A stretch of 46,277 nucleotides of DNA, from NCBI GenBank assembly GCA_018657845.1, contig JABHWJ010000032.1, positions 1 to 46,277 of the forward strand, written 5' to 3'. A model generated the notes under the pieces. The model saw nothing but the letters and a program-made list of their open reading frames with translations. It was not told the DNA's origin and ran no database searches. This document shows positions 6,116 to 14,137 of this stretch, in pieces. The position numbers were made by a program, and so were the translations under genes. Source of the stretch: Candidatus Woesearchaeota archaeon. Its GTDB lineage: Archaea; Nanobdellota; Nanobdellia; Woesearchaeales; GW2011-AR9. Numbering within the stretch: position 1 is the stretch's first letter; the number at the start of each line of letters is the position of its first letter.

Positions 6116-7492
6116 TTACTTCCTTCCACATTCTTGTAATGCTAATTTAATCTCCTTAACAATCTCATTATAATTAGCTAACGCCTCTTTTGATTCAGAT
6201 GTAAAAGGGACCCACACCGAAGTCATGTGCACAACAATAGTACAAGGACCTACTGGAATAGAAGTTCTACTTTGTTGCAAACCATAATTTCTCCATGCTG
6301 TATTCATAATTGAACTAGTTATTGCGCAAGCCCCTTGTTGGTACAATAAAGGAACCCTATTTGCAAATCTCATAATCCTTACAGTTTTATCGGCTTCTTG
6401 TTCCCCACCAAAAGCCAACGCCACTTCAATAATAAATGGATTTCCTCGATAAACTGAAGGGGGCCTAGTAGTAGAACAATAAAACTCTGCATTAATTTCT
6501 TTCCTCAAACCTTTCTCTAATTCTTCTGCACCTATCGGAGAAATGCAATCTGTTGGTGGAGAGATTATTTTTGTTTTCTTTATTCCTTGATACAAACCCT
6601 CGGCCATCTCTCTAGTAATTTTCTTAGGTTTAGTCTTAGGTAACAATGCTGAGTTTTGACAAATCTCTTTAGCTGTTCCTGGACCAACCCTTACAAATTC
6701 TGTAGTCAAGAACTGTTGCATAGTTTTCGCAGCAGTCACTTCTAACATTTTAATCAACCTTCCTAATTCTATCCCATAAGGATGAGGTTTGATTTCCTTA
6801 ATCTCCGCAGGCATCTCTTCGGTCACCCTAGGAAATATTATCTGTTCAGCATTAGGATTAGTATAAATTAAAGTTAAATGTGGATTCACAATTGCTGTTT
6901 CCTTCAAATATTCGTCAACAGATTGTTTTCCTTTCAAATACGCCCCTTCCATATCGATCTCAATTCTCGTTCCATGGTTCTTCTCTGCCCACTCTACTTT
7001 TTCACTTGAAACAATATCTGGATTATTTGTTTGAGTATTAATTTTTAATTTGATTTTATCGGCTTCCTTATCCTTATTAATTTTAGAAAGGATTACTGCC
7101 GGCCTTCCAGTAGTTAGCTGCCCATAAAGTAATGTAGCTGAGATCCCAATTCCTTGTTGTCCCCTGGTTGAAGACAGTTTATGAAATTTTGAACCATACA
7201 ATAATTTAGCAAAAATCTTAGGAATCTGTGATTCAATGATTCCAGGACCATTATCTTCTACAATCATCCTAAAAAGAGTATCATTTAATTGAATTAATTC
7301 TATACTTATTTCTGGCAAGATTCTAGCTTCTTCACAAGCATCCAAGGCATTATCAACTGCTTCCTTAACTGCAATTAACAAAGCCTTTCTAGGATTATCA
7401 AAACCCAATAAATGTCTATTCTTTTCAAAGAATTCAGAAATGCTAATTTGTCTAGCTTTTTTCGCTAATTCTTCCGCACTCTTCCTTGTCAT
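6116..7492 (-). CDS. top6B: DNA topoisomerase VI subunit B (main body)
   Basis: The ATPase subunit of type IIB topoisomerase. The GHKL fold is visible: EAVDNALDACEEA (ATP/magnesium Asn), IVEDNGPGI, and SSTRGQQGIGISA for the lid, followed by the H2TH-like middle region and a transducer domain. The latter has IEVALAFGG and, further on, RFANRVPLLYQQGACAIT with the switch-lysine equivalent nearby. The frame stops at LALQECGRK, where homologues continue without interruption into the C-terminal helix encoded in the next frame (5705-6106). At 458 residues it still contains the complete ATPase and transducer, so it could form an active complex with Top6A without the tail. Confidence 0.95.
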   Translation of the reverse strand: MTRKSAEELAKKARQISISEFFEKNRHLLGFDNPRKALLIAVKEAVDNALDACEEARILPEISIELIQLNDTLFRMIVEDNGPGIIESQIPKIFAKLLYGSKFHKLSSTRGQQGIGISATLLYGQLTTGRPAVILSKINKDKEADKIKLKINTQTNNPDIVSSEKVEWAEKNHGTRIEIDMEGAYLKGKQSVDEYLKETAIVNPHLTLIYTNPNAEQIIFPRVTEEMPAEIKEIKPHPYGIELGRLIKMLEVTAAKTMQQFLTTEFVRVGPGTAKEICQNSALLPKTKPKKITREMAEGLYQGIKKTKIISPPTDCISPIGAEELEKGLRKEINAEFYCSTTRPPSVYRGNPFIIEVALAFGGEQEADKTVRIMRFANRVPLLYQQGACAITSSIMNTAWRNYGLQQSRTSIPVGPCTIVVHMTSVWVPFTSESKEALANYNEIVKEIKLALQECGRK

Positions 7493-7535
7493 TCGTAGAA
7501 AGAAAAATACTGAATTTATAAGTGTTGTGGTATGA

Positions 7536-8705
7536 TTAATTCTTCTCCTTCAAAAACAACACGAACAACAATGCTAAAAACATCAAGGATGCAGAAACCA
7601 TATATGCTGTATTAATCGAGTATAAATCTGAAAAATAACCCAAAAACGGAACAAAAATAGCCATCCCCAATTGCCCCATAAAATTATATAACGAAATTAA
7701 AGTTGCCCTTTTACTTGAAGTAGCCTCTATATTCAACAAATGACTCACCACTGGCCTTCTCAATCCAAAAAATAAAGAAGGAATAATAAATAATAAAATT
7801 GAAACATATCCTAAAGTCAATGTAGCCAAAAGAATCAACAAGGGAGAACCGATAACACAAATAATTAATGTTTTTTTATTTCCAAACCTCTCTGAGAAAT
7901 TATGGGACATAAAATGTCCAATAGAAGATCCTCCAAAAATAAATGCTGTAATCCAACCAAAATACATTAAAGGAATCTTCTTAAATTCAAAAAATAGTGA
8001 ACCCATCCTATGGATTGATTCACCAACCCCCAATAAAATAAAACCGATTAACATTAAAAAAACTAATTGTTTATTAGAAATTACAATCTTTGAAGCATTA
8101 AACATGTGCCTAAACACATTTTTATGATCTTCCTTTTCATACTTAGGCTCTTTAATAAACAAAATAAGAACAAAAGCAAATCCAAATGGAATCAATGTCA
8201 TGATAACAGGCAAAGATAGAGAACTTATCGCTAAATATCCCCCAATGACTGAACCAATAGAAGCCCCCAATGGCCAAAGAGCGTGATATGTTCCCACAAT
8301 CTTCTTGTACAAATGTTCTTTTCCCTCGTCTTTTAAGGTATCATAAATCAACGCACTATCAGTTCCACTCGCTAAAGCCCGGGCAAATGAATTAAAAATA
8401 GCAAATAAAACAAACATCCGCATACTTCCACCAATATAAAGAAAAACTATCGCAAAAATAACTACACAATAAGCAGTCACCATTGTTTTTTTCCTTCCGA
8501 AAAGATCTGCAATTGCCCCAGTAGGTACCTCAAACAACAATAAAGCCACCGCCTCTATCGAAAAAATAATTGCCACGTTAGTAAAACTAAACAAACTTTT
8601 TTCCAAATATAATGCAAGTATGGGAAGAAAAAATATCATCCCTCCAATCACTGAAGCTAAATAAATAAGCAAAATATTCTTAGACTTTATCTGATTAAGT
8701 AACAT
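7536..8705 (-). CDS. Major facilitator superfamily transporter
   Basis: A 389-residue integral membrane protein with about twelve hydrophobic spans. The MFS signature between helices 2 and 3 is present as GAIADLFGRKKTMV (GxxxDxxGRR/K type), repeated more weakly in the second half at ERFGNKKTL. A long cytoplasmic loop, KEPKYEKEDHKNVFRHMF, lies between the two six-helix bundles. The substrate cannot be told from the sequence; drug or metabolite efflux is common for this type. It stands between topoisomerase VI and the HAD gene on the same strand with a 39-nt gap to the latter. Confidence 0.9.
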   Translation of the reverse strand: MLLNQIKSKNILLIYLASVIGGMIFFLPILALYLEKSLFSFTNVAIIFSIEAVALLLFEVPTGAIADLFGRKKTMVTAYCVVIFAIVFLYIGGSMRMFVLFAIFNSFARALASGTDSALIYDTLKDEGKEHLYKKIVGTYHALWPLGASIGSVIGGYLAISSLSLPVIMTLIPFGFAFVLILFIKEPKYEKEDHKNVFRHMFNASKIVISNKQLVFLMLIGFILLGVGESIHRMGSLFFEFKKIPLMYFGWITAFIFGGSSIGHFMSHNFSERFGNKKTLIICVIGSPLLILLATLTLGYVSILLFIIPSLFFGLRRPVVSHLLNIEATSSKRATLISLYNFMGQLGMAIFVPFLGYFSDLYSINTAYMVSASLMFLALLFVLFLKEKN

Positions 8706-8744
8706 TTCATAGAATAAAGAGGGTATTTATTTAAATCTAACCAA

Positions 8745-9338
8745 TCACTTCAAAAGTCTTTCAATAGTTTCTTTTGTAGCTTTAAACCCTTCATAACCAT
8801 ACGCATGAATTCCTAAATTTTTAGCCACCTTAACATTTTTACTAGAATCATCAAAATACGCGCATTCTTCTCCTTTCAACCCATTCTCTTCTAAGACATT
8901 TCCATACGCCTTTTCATCTGGTTTAATAAACCCAGTTTCCCAAGAGAAATAAGCCTTATCTAATTCTTTAAACAATTCTGGAAAATGCTCGCGATAATAT
9001 TCTGTCCTCTCTCTGAAATTATTTGAAAGGATAAAAACCTTTAATCCTTCTTCTCTCAACCCTTCGACATAATCCAAAAGTTCCAGAACTAACTTTTCTC
9101 CAGAAAACCAATAATCAAAAAACTCTCCCTCGTTCAATGACACATTCCACGTATCAAGATAAGGTTTCCATAAAGAGTAACTATCTGAAGCATGGGGTTG
9201 TCTAACAACCGGCATAATCTCTTTCAAAGCACCAATGAATTCCTTACTATCCACCCCATGATCTTTTTGGAACCGATCACTCAAAAACTCACTTTCCAAA
9301 AAAACCCCATTCAAATCAAAAATTATTGCTTTTAACAT
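8745..9338 (-). CDS. HAD-superfamily hydrolase
   Basis: All HAD motifs can be seen in order: motif I IIFDLNGVF with the nucleophilic Asp (the +2 residue is Asn rather than Asp), motif II FILSNNF with the Ser, the motif III Lys in FIKPDEKAY, and motif IV ECAYFDDSSKNV with the acidic pair. The helical cap insert between motif I and II makes it subfamily I, similar to small phosphatases of the YihX type. The missing second Asp in motif I is shared with dehalogenase-like members, so phosphatase activity is likely but not assured. It ends 8 nt before the KH-domain gene in the same orientation and is probably in that operon. Confidence 0.88.
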   Translation of the reverse strand: MLKAIIFDLNGVFLESEFLSDRFQKDHGVDSKEFIGALKEIMPVVRQPHASDSYSLWKPYLDTWNVSLNEGEFFDYWFSGEKLVLELLDYVEGLREEGLKVFILSNNFRERTEYYREHFPELFKELDKAYFSWETGFIKPDEKAYGNVLEENGLKGEECAYFDDSSKNVKVAKNLGIHAYGYEGFKATKETIERLLK

Positions 9339-9346
9339 CTATCTTT

Positions 9347-9979
9347 TTACCCAAACAGAATTTCTTTCTTTTTCTTCTCTAAGAATCTATACACAGATTT
9401 ATGCATTGCTCCTTTTAATAGCATCTCTACAGCTTGGTGAGCTAAATTGACTTCTGCAGTCTCTCCAATGATTCCCACAGTCTTACCGTAAACAGAAATA
9501 TATGTATTCGTTAATTGTTCAACATTCTCTCGGGCCTTTCCACCTTTCCCAATTAACCGTCCTTTCAAACGAATTAAGGTATTTTTACTCTTCCCAGCAA
9601 TATCCCTTAAATCCAGAAGTTCTAAAGTATAATCTGTTTTCACTAACAACAATGCTGTCCTAGGGTTAAAACCCCTAGCGATAGCCCTAACAATCTCTCT
9701 TGCCAAATATAACATCAAAGCATCTTCACCAACAATAGTCACATCTCCTTCCGAAGAAATATCTAATTTGCACTTAGTTTGCTCTTCAATATCTTTCTTG
9801 ACTGTCCCATCCTTACCAACTAACACCCCGATTCTTTCTTGAGGAATCTTTAACTCATAAGCAAACTCGTCTCCAACATAATCTCCAGCTAAATCTTCAG
9901 AAGTATTTTCTATAAGTTCTGGTTCTTCTTTTCCTTGGATTTCCTTAGTTTCCTCTGTTTCCTTGATTTCTTCTGGCAT
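9347..9979 (-). CDS. KH-domain RNA-binding protein (Pno1/Dim2/Krr1-like)
   Basis: Two KH domains are visible. The first carries RIGVLVGKDGTVKKDIE, the second RLIGKGGKARENVEQL, each with the GxxG RNA-binding loop. Between them is FNPRTALLLVKTDYTLELLD, a segment typical of the archaeal counterpart of eukaryotic Dim2/Pno1, which binds the 3' end of small-subunit rRNA during its maturation. The N-terminal ~35 residues are acidic and disordered. The gene follows the RIO1 kinase gene by 1 nt, the same pairing seen in other archaea and mirrored by their shared role in 40S/30S assembly. Confidence 0.92.
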   Translation of the reverse strand: MPEEIKETEETKEIQGKEEPELIENTSEDLAGDYVGDEFAYELKIPQERIGVLVGKDGTVKKDIEEQTKCKLDISSEGDVTIVGEDALMLYLAREIVRAIARGFNPRTALLLVKTDYTLELLDLRDIAGKSKNTLIRLKGRLIGKGGKARENVEQLTNTYISVYGKTVGIIGETAEVNLAHQAVEMLLKGAMHKSVYRFLEKKKKEILFG

Positions 9980-9980
9980 T

Positions 9981-10691
9981 TTACTTCTTTTCAGTTATTT
10001 CTTTAAATATCTTTTCAAATTCTTCTTCAACTCCTAGTTTTTTGAAAAAATTCAGAATATTATTCAAATCTCTTTTCAGCAGATCTTCAGAGTTAGGGGT
10101 ACGAACTAAAGTAGTCTGAGAAAAATCTATTAGTACTGGTTTTTCCTTAAAATTCAAAATATTAAATGCAGACAAATCTCCATGAATCAATCCAGATTGA
10201 TACAATAATTTCATTTGTTTTACGGTTTCCCTAAAAAACCGCCCAGGATCCTCCGGATAAGCATCCTTCAAAGGAGGGGCAGCCTCCTCCTCACCAATAA
10301 ACTCTTCCACTAAAATGTGATTCTTCAACGCAAATACTTTAGGTACCCTTACCCCTCCCCTCTCTGCGCGAATCAAATTTTTATATTCTCGTTGTACCCA
10401 AGAAAAAATTATTTCTCTACGTTTATTCTTCAAAAACTCATAACGCGGATCTTTCTTGATGTAAGCATACATTCTTTTAAAATCGCAATTTTGCACCCTA
10501 TAAATTTTAACAATAATTTTCTTCTTTCCCTTCTTGGCCATAAACACATTACTTTCCTTCCCTACAAAGATAGGGCTAACCAATTCATCAAAGAAACCCC
10601 TACTAACTAACTCAAAGATATTCCTGTGTGTAAATTCATCAAAAACTCCCTTCTGAGTCTTAAATCGTTCTTGGGAAGTCACAGTTACCAT
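9981..10691 (-). CDS. rio1: RIO1-type serine/threonine protein kinase
   Basis: An atypical protein kinase with the RIO fold. The ATP-binding Lys sits in KIIVKIYRV (about residue 62), the flexible loop contains FKRMYAYIKKDPR, the catalytic loop is LIHGDLSAFNIL (Asp172, Asn177) and the metal-binding loop is VLIDFSQ (Asp189). RIO1 acts as an ATPase-driven switch in late small-subunit maturation. Its partner gene (KH protein) follows immediately. The length of 236 residues is close to the bare kinase domain, as usual in archaea. Confidence 0.95.
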   Translation of the reverse strand: MVTVTSQERFKTQKGVFDEFTHRNIFELVSRGFFDELVSPIFVGKESNVFMAKKGKKKIIVKIYRVQNCDFKRMYAYIKKDPRYEFLKNKRREIIFSWVQREYKNLIRAERGGVRVPKVFALKNHILVEEFIGEEEAAPPLKDAYPEDPGRFFRETVKQMKLLYQSGLIHGDLSAFNILNFKEKPVLIDFSQTTLVRTPNSEDLLKRDLNNILNFFKKLGVEEEFEKIFKEITEKK

Positions 10692-10735
10692 TTAACCATT
10701 CAAATGAGTTGTGGTTTTAAATAATTTTGTAAAAG

Positions 10736-13507
10736 TTATAAGGCGTTAACCATCTTCATAACCCTACTTCTCACTCCAAAAATCTTTTGATGATAAATCT
10801 CAAAATCTGGATTAAAATCCCCAATTTCCAAATAATAACACTTATTCGTAAACCTCTTTTTAGGAATACTCGTCTTAAGTTGCCTCAATCTTCCTTTTTC
10901 TTTTTTTGACAAATCTTCTCTCTTATCCAACTCATCTCTCTCTTTCTCCAAAGCAACGCACGCTTCCTCAACTTCTGGTTTAATGAAATCAAAATACCTA
11001 CCTCTTTCCTCATCAAAAACGCTTCCATCCAAGGGTTTCCTTTCAAGATAAAAATTAATTTTATACTTTTCATTCACATCATGTCCGGTGTACATATCCC
11101 GACTTCGAGTCCAATACAACAACTCCTCCCTACCAACCATTTCTTCAAGAAGGTCTTCCTCCCTGCCCCAAACCAAATCAAAAGCTTCAGAATTTTCTTT
11201 CAAGAACACATGACTTAAAAAATCCCCCAACAACCTAGTTTCAAACATACTTTGATAATTAAGTGCCTTCTTTTTCATCTTCAAATTCTTGTACTTTCCT
11301 ACTAACCTATAAATTGGTTTAAACTCTTCATTAACTAAAACGCCCAATGAATCTACAACCTTAAAATAATATTCTTTTTTATCTGGTAATGTTTTTCCCC
11401 TTACAAAAAGATACTCTCCATCTGTATTAATTACCTCTAACTCATTATCATCAATAAATCTCGCTAGATTATCTAGCTTATCTTCCAATAATCCTTCCAA
11501 ACGATCTATCCCCACCCCATGCCTTCCATAAAAGAATTTTTCTTTTTTCTCAATTTCCCTACAAAGAAAATAAGCTTCAAATAATTGTTCTGGACTCGCA
11601 CCTTTTACTTCCAACATAGTCTTAATTGGAATGGGAGTATATTTAACGAAAGTTTCCTCTTTCAAGGTTCCTTTTTCAAAATGATGGGGGGCCCATTGAG
11701 AATGTTGTTTCATATTTTCATAGGTCATCTCAACCATTTCTTTAATTTGATCAAATGAAAATTGTGGCAATTCTTTTCTCAATTTTTTTGAACTATTCTG
11801 CCAAGAAACATATTCCCTAAACATTGGTTCAATAAATTTATTCAAATGTTGTGAAAGATAAAATTGCACCTCAACATTGTCCATCTGCCCATACTTCTCA
11901 CGAAGAAATTGTTTTAAATCAAATCTTGCCAACAATACTTCCCAAAGATAATCTGCCCAAGGAACATAAATCAGAGAAACATCATCAAAAAAACCCACTT
12001 GAGGAAAATAACTAATTTTTTCTGCCAAAAATGCTTCTTTAAAATCCTTTGCCTGTTCCTGCAACTTTGCTTTTTTCTTTCTTATTTCTGGAATAGAATG
12101 TTCTAATTTCTCAAAAAATGTACCTACTTCTTGAAAATATTTTCTCTCTCTTAATCCATTAACTGCCGAATGATTATGGGCTGCAGTTCCCAATTCCACT
12201 TGGAAATGATTGCATAAAGGAGTTATTGCTTGTGGAAAAGATAACGCATTAAATAAATCCACCATTACTTCAACATCATCTATTGCATACATACAAATCT
12301 CATCTGCAGCTTTTAAATCTCCGTCATGCTTAGCAGCTTTTTCCAAGGCCCTCATTTGATCGTAATCAATACTTTTTGAAAATTTATCTTCTCCCAATAA
12401 GTATTTTGCAGCTGTTTCAATCTTGTGATCTGGAAGAAATTTATAAGCCAGTTGAACATATTTCAATAAATCAAACACTTGTCTACTATCCACCCTCATT
12501 CGTTCAAAGAATTTTTTAGCAACCTCTATTTTTGGGAAAAAATCATCCCTGACTGTTCTATTTTCACGCATCGCTTGTTGTATTGCTTTCAAGTCATATG
12601 GTGCGTTATAAGCACAAATAATTTCTGGATCCTCTCCAACAATACTGCCAATAATTCCTTCTAGCAATAATTCTTCTTCTGAACCATAATGAATAATCTT
12701 ACACCCTTTATGCTCTGACAAAGAAGTTCTTCTAAGTGTGTGTACTTCTTTTTTGAATGGTTGTCCATCTTCTAAAAACAGATAATACATTGTTGCCCAA
12801 GAAATCTCCTCTTCGGGTTCATCATAAAGTGGTTTTTCCAAATCTATAAGTAACCATTTCTGTTTTCTCAATTCTCCTTCAGACAAGCTATTCAAAAAAT
12901 CAATTTTATATGGATTATTAACTAATACTTCTAATCCTTGATTAAACTGATAAGAATAATCATCAACTTGAGGCAAAGAAAAAAATGCTTCTGCTAGTTT
13001 TCGTTCCAATTCTTCCTCTGGAACCCTTCCTTCCCTAAGACACACCCCCAAATTCCTAATTCGTTGATTTCTCACCCTTCCAATATAAGATTTTGCCCTT
13101 CCTTCTAACTCTCTTTCAGTCTCAACCACAATTTCCTGATAAATTAAACCAATCTCTTGTTGCTGCCGCAGAATTTGCTCCAAAGTTTCAGGAATCACAA
13201 TTTTGGTATTAGGATTGGCTGTTTGCCAACGTAACAACTCCAAATAATGTCCCCTTATCAACTCCTTGGGCAATTGATCAGCGTTAGAAATTTCCGTTTT
13301 TACTTGGATGATGTTTCTTTTCAGAGAGTTGTAAAAGATTCTTTTTTTTTGAAGAAAATCGGTTACTTGCCGATGTTTCTTTTCACTAAGTCTTTTTGTT
13401 GGAAAAGTATGTTCATAAAATATGTAAAATTCCCCCAAACCCTTAACAGAGAATTTCGCTTTCTTATCTTTAATAACAACATGATTTAAAAGAAATTTTT
13501 CACCCAT
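10736..13507 (-). CDS. Divergent family-B DNA polymerase-like protein with intact 3'-5' exonuclease motifs
   Basis: The 923-residue protein has an RNase H-like exonuclease in its middle. Exo I is LLIDLEKP (Asp222, Glu224), Exo II is CAYNAPYDLKA (Asn301, Asp305), and Exo III is MYAIDDVEV (Tyr407, Asp411). The order and spacing match family-B DNA polymerases. The C-terminal half keeps traces of the polymerase domain: FPQVGFFDDVSLIYVPWA (507-517 region, where motif A should be), KKEKFFYGRHG (654-664, motif B position) and EVINTDGEYLFV (691-702, motif C position). The catalytic Asp of motif C is Asn694 (NTD instead of DTD), and motif A lacks a clean DxxSLYP. The polymerase site therefore looks impaired or inactive. 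A role in proofreading, repair or replication scaffolding is an inference. It is followed by RIO1 44 nt later. Confidence 0.75.
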   Translation of the reverse strand: MGEKFLLNHVVIKDKKAKFSVKGLGEFYIFYEHTFPTKRLSEKKHRQVTDFLQKKRIFYNSLKRNIIQVKTEISNADQLPKELIRGHYLELLRWQTANPNTKIVIPETLEQILRQQQEIGLIYQEIVVETERELEGRAKSYIGRVRNQRIRNLGVCLREGRVPEEELERKLAEAFFSLPQVDDYSYQFNQGLEVLVNNPYKIDFLNSLSEGELRKQKWLLIDLEKPLYDEPEEEISWATMYYLFLEDGQPFKKEVHTLRRTSLSEHKGCKIIHYGSEEELLLEGIIGSIVGEDPEIICAYNAPYDLKAIQQAMRENRTVRDDFFPKIEVAKKFFERMRVDSRQVFDLLKYVQLAYKFLPDHKIETAAKYLLGEDKFSKSIDYDQMRALEKAAKHDGDLKAADEICMYAIDDVEVMVDLFNALSFPQAITPLCNHFQVELGTAAHNHSAVNGLRERKYFQEVGTFFEKLEHSIPEIRKKKAKLQEQAKDFKEAFLAEKISYFPQVGFFDDVSLIYVPWADYLWEVLLARFDLKQFLREKYGQMDNVEVQFYLSQHLNKFIEPMFREYVSWQNSSKKLRKELPQFSFDQIKEMVEMTYENMKQHSQWAPHHFEKGTLKEETFVKYTPIPIKTMLEVKGASPEQLFEAYFLCREIEKKEKFFYGRHGVGIDRLEGLLEDKLDNLARFIDDNELEVINTDGEYLFVRGKTLPDKKEYYFKVVDSLGVLVNEEFKPIYRLVGKYKNLKMKKKALNYQSMFETRLLGDFLSHVFLKENSEAFDLVWGREEDLLEEMVGREELLYWTRSRDMYTGHDVNEKYKINFYLERKPLDGSVFDEERGRYFDFIKPEVEEACVALEKERDELDKREDLSKKEKGRLRQLKTSIPKKRFTNKCYYLEIGDFNPDFEIYHQKIFGVRSRVMKMVNAL

Positions 13508-13623
13508 AAATTCATAACCAATTATCCAAATATATACTTAATGTAATTATAAAATATCTATTGTAATCTTTAAACTTACTTCTCACTTTAATTGTCCCCA
13601 AACAGTCATAACATAACCAAAAC

Positions 13624-13634
13624 CTTTATATACA
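13624..13634 (+). promoter_or_regulatory. TATA box upstream of the three-hairpin RNA
   Basis: ctttatataca lies on the plus strand about 25 nt before the predicted start (near 13652) of the structured region described next. No protein frame follows within 480 bp, which favours an RNA gene or a very long leader. Confidence 0.5.
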
Positions 13635-13651
13635 AGTACTTCTGTTAAGTA

Positions 13652-13768
13652 GTAAACACCTCTAAAAACCACCTCTTTTCACTTGAAAATTTCGGTTTTC
13701 GAGTGTCCTAATGGCATTTATGCTTTTAGGATCCTCAGCAATCCTTAAGGTTTGCTGGGGTTTATATT
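13652..13768 (+). ncRNA. Predicted structured RNA with three consecutive hairpins
   Basis: Three strong hairpins follow one another almost without spacer. Stem 1 is 13680-13689 with 13696-13705 (10 bp, one G-U, loop tttcgg). Stem 2 is 13706-13711 with 13726-13731 plus an inner GCAT/ATGC. Stem 3 is 13733-13741 with 13752-13760 (9 bp, one G-U) plus an inner CCTT/AAGG. A TATA box sits about 25 nt upstream and T-rich sequence follows. I recognise no RNA family: it lacks tRNA, SRP and RNase P signatures, and I could not place C/D or H/ACA boxes. Boundaries are approximate, and the strand is assigned from the TATA box only. Confidence 0.55.
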
Positions 13769-13807
13769 CACTTAATTTCCATATAGAAAACAAAAAAAAG
13801 AGAAAGT

Positions 13808-13817
13808 TTATATATAG
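13808..13817 (+). promoter_or_regulatory. TATA box upstream of the 72-nt RNA
   Basis: tttatatata, followed by a G-run, lies about 27 nt upstream of 13839, exactly where the closed-stem RNA begins. This is a textbook archaeal spacing to the transcription start. Confidence 0.65.
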
Positions 13818-13838
13818 GGGGTTCAAATAATATTCAAA

Positions 13839-13910
13839 GCCCGTCACGAGAGTACCCACTGGAGCTTACGGGAAACCCAAGCTATGAGTCTGGGAGTTAG
13901 TGGTACGGGC
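13839..13910 (+). ncRNA. Predicted 72-nt structured RNA closed by a GC-rich stem
   Basis: The ends pair as GCCCGT (13839-13844) with ACGGGC (13905-13910). Inside, CCACT (13856-13860) pairs with AGTGG (13899-13903). AGCTT (13863-13867) pairs with AAGCT (13879-13883), with an inner GGG-aaa-CCC. The asymmetric side loop contains CACGAGAGTA. It begins at the position predicted by the TATA box. It is tRNA-sized but has no T-loop consensus, no D arm and no anticodon arm. It could be a small RNA of unknown class or a riboswitch-like element in the long leader of dnaG. I do not know the family. Confidence 0.55.
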
Positions 13911-14137
13911 CTCACATTCACAAAACCTAGAAATTAGGGACACATTCACTTTATCACTCAAATTCACTAATGTAAGATAACCTGATTCACCCTATTTTCT
14001 AGAGAAAAATAAAATCATAAACTTTAGAAAGAGTGCACATTCAAATTCATAACTTCACTTCATCACTAACATTCACATTGAAGTGTTAATTATACTTAGT
14101 TAAGTGCTTTTTCTATAAGTAATTGGAGGAAAATAAA
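13911..14137 (+). promoter_or_regulatory. dnaG upstream region with repeated ATTCAC motifs
   Basis: About 225 bp without a gene. The hexamer ATTCAC occurs at 13916, 13944, 13962, 13985 and 14071, all in the same orientation, two of them as CACATTCAC, with near copies between. The spacing is irregular (28, 18, 23, 86). This could be a set of binding sites or part of a leader RNA. The ribosome-binding site GGAGG (14125-14129) stands 8 nt before the dnaG ATG. Confidence 0.4.

Noticed and set aside
6116-6118. TAA in top6B as a reassigned sense codon
   Set aside because: aRF1 has normal NIKS and YxCxxxF motifs and other genes here, including the homologous C-terminal top6B frame itself and dnaG, end in TAA.
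13662-13859. Minus-strand frame of 65 codons upstream of dnaG
   Set aside because: It covers the three perfect hairpins and the TATA box of the 72-nt RNA; its residue pattern has no domain character, so structured RNA explains the region better.
13839-13910. The 72-nt RNA as a tRNA, possibly split or intron-bearing
   Set aside because: Size and closing stem fit, but there is no T-loop consensus, no D-arm GG and no anticodon arm, and removing plausible segments does not create them.
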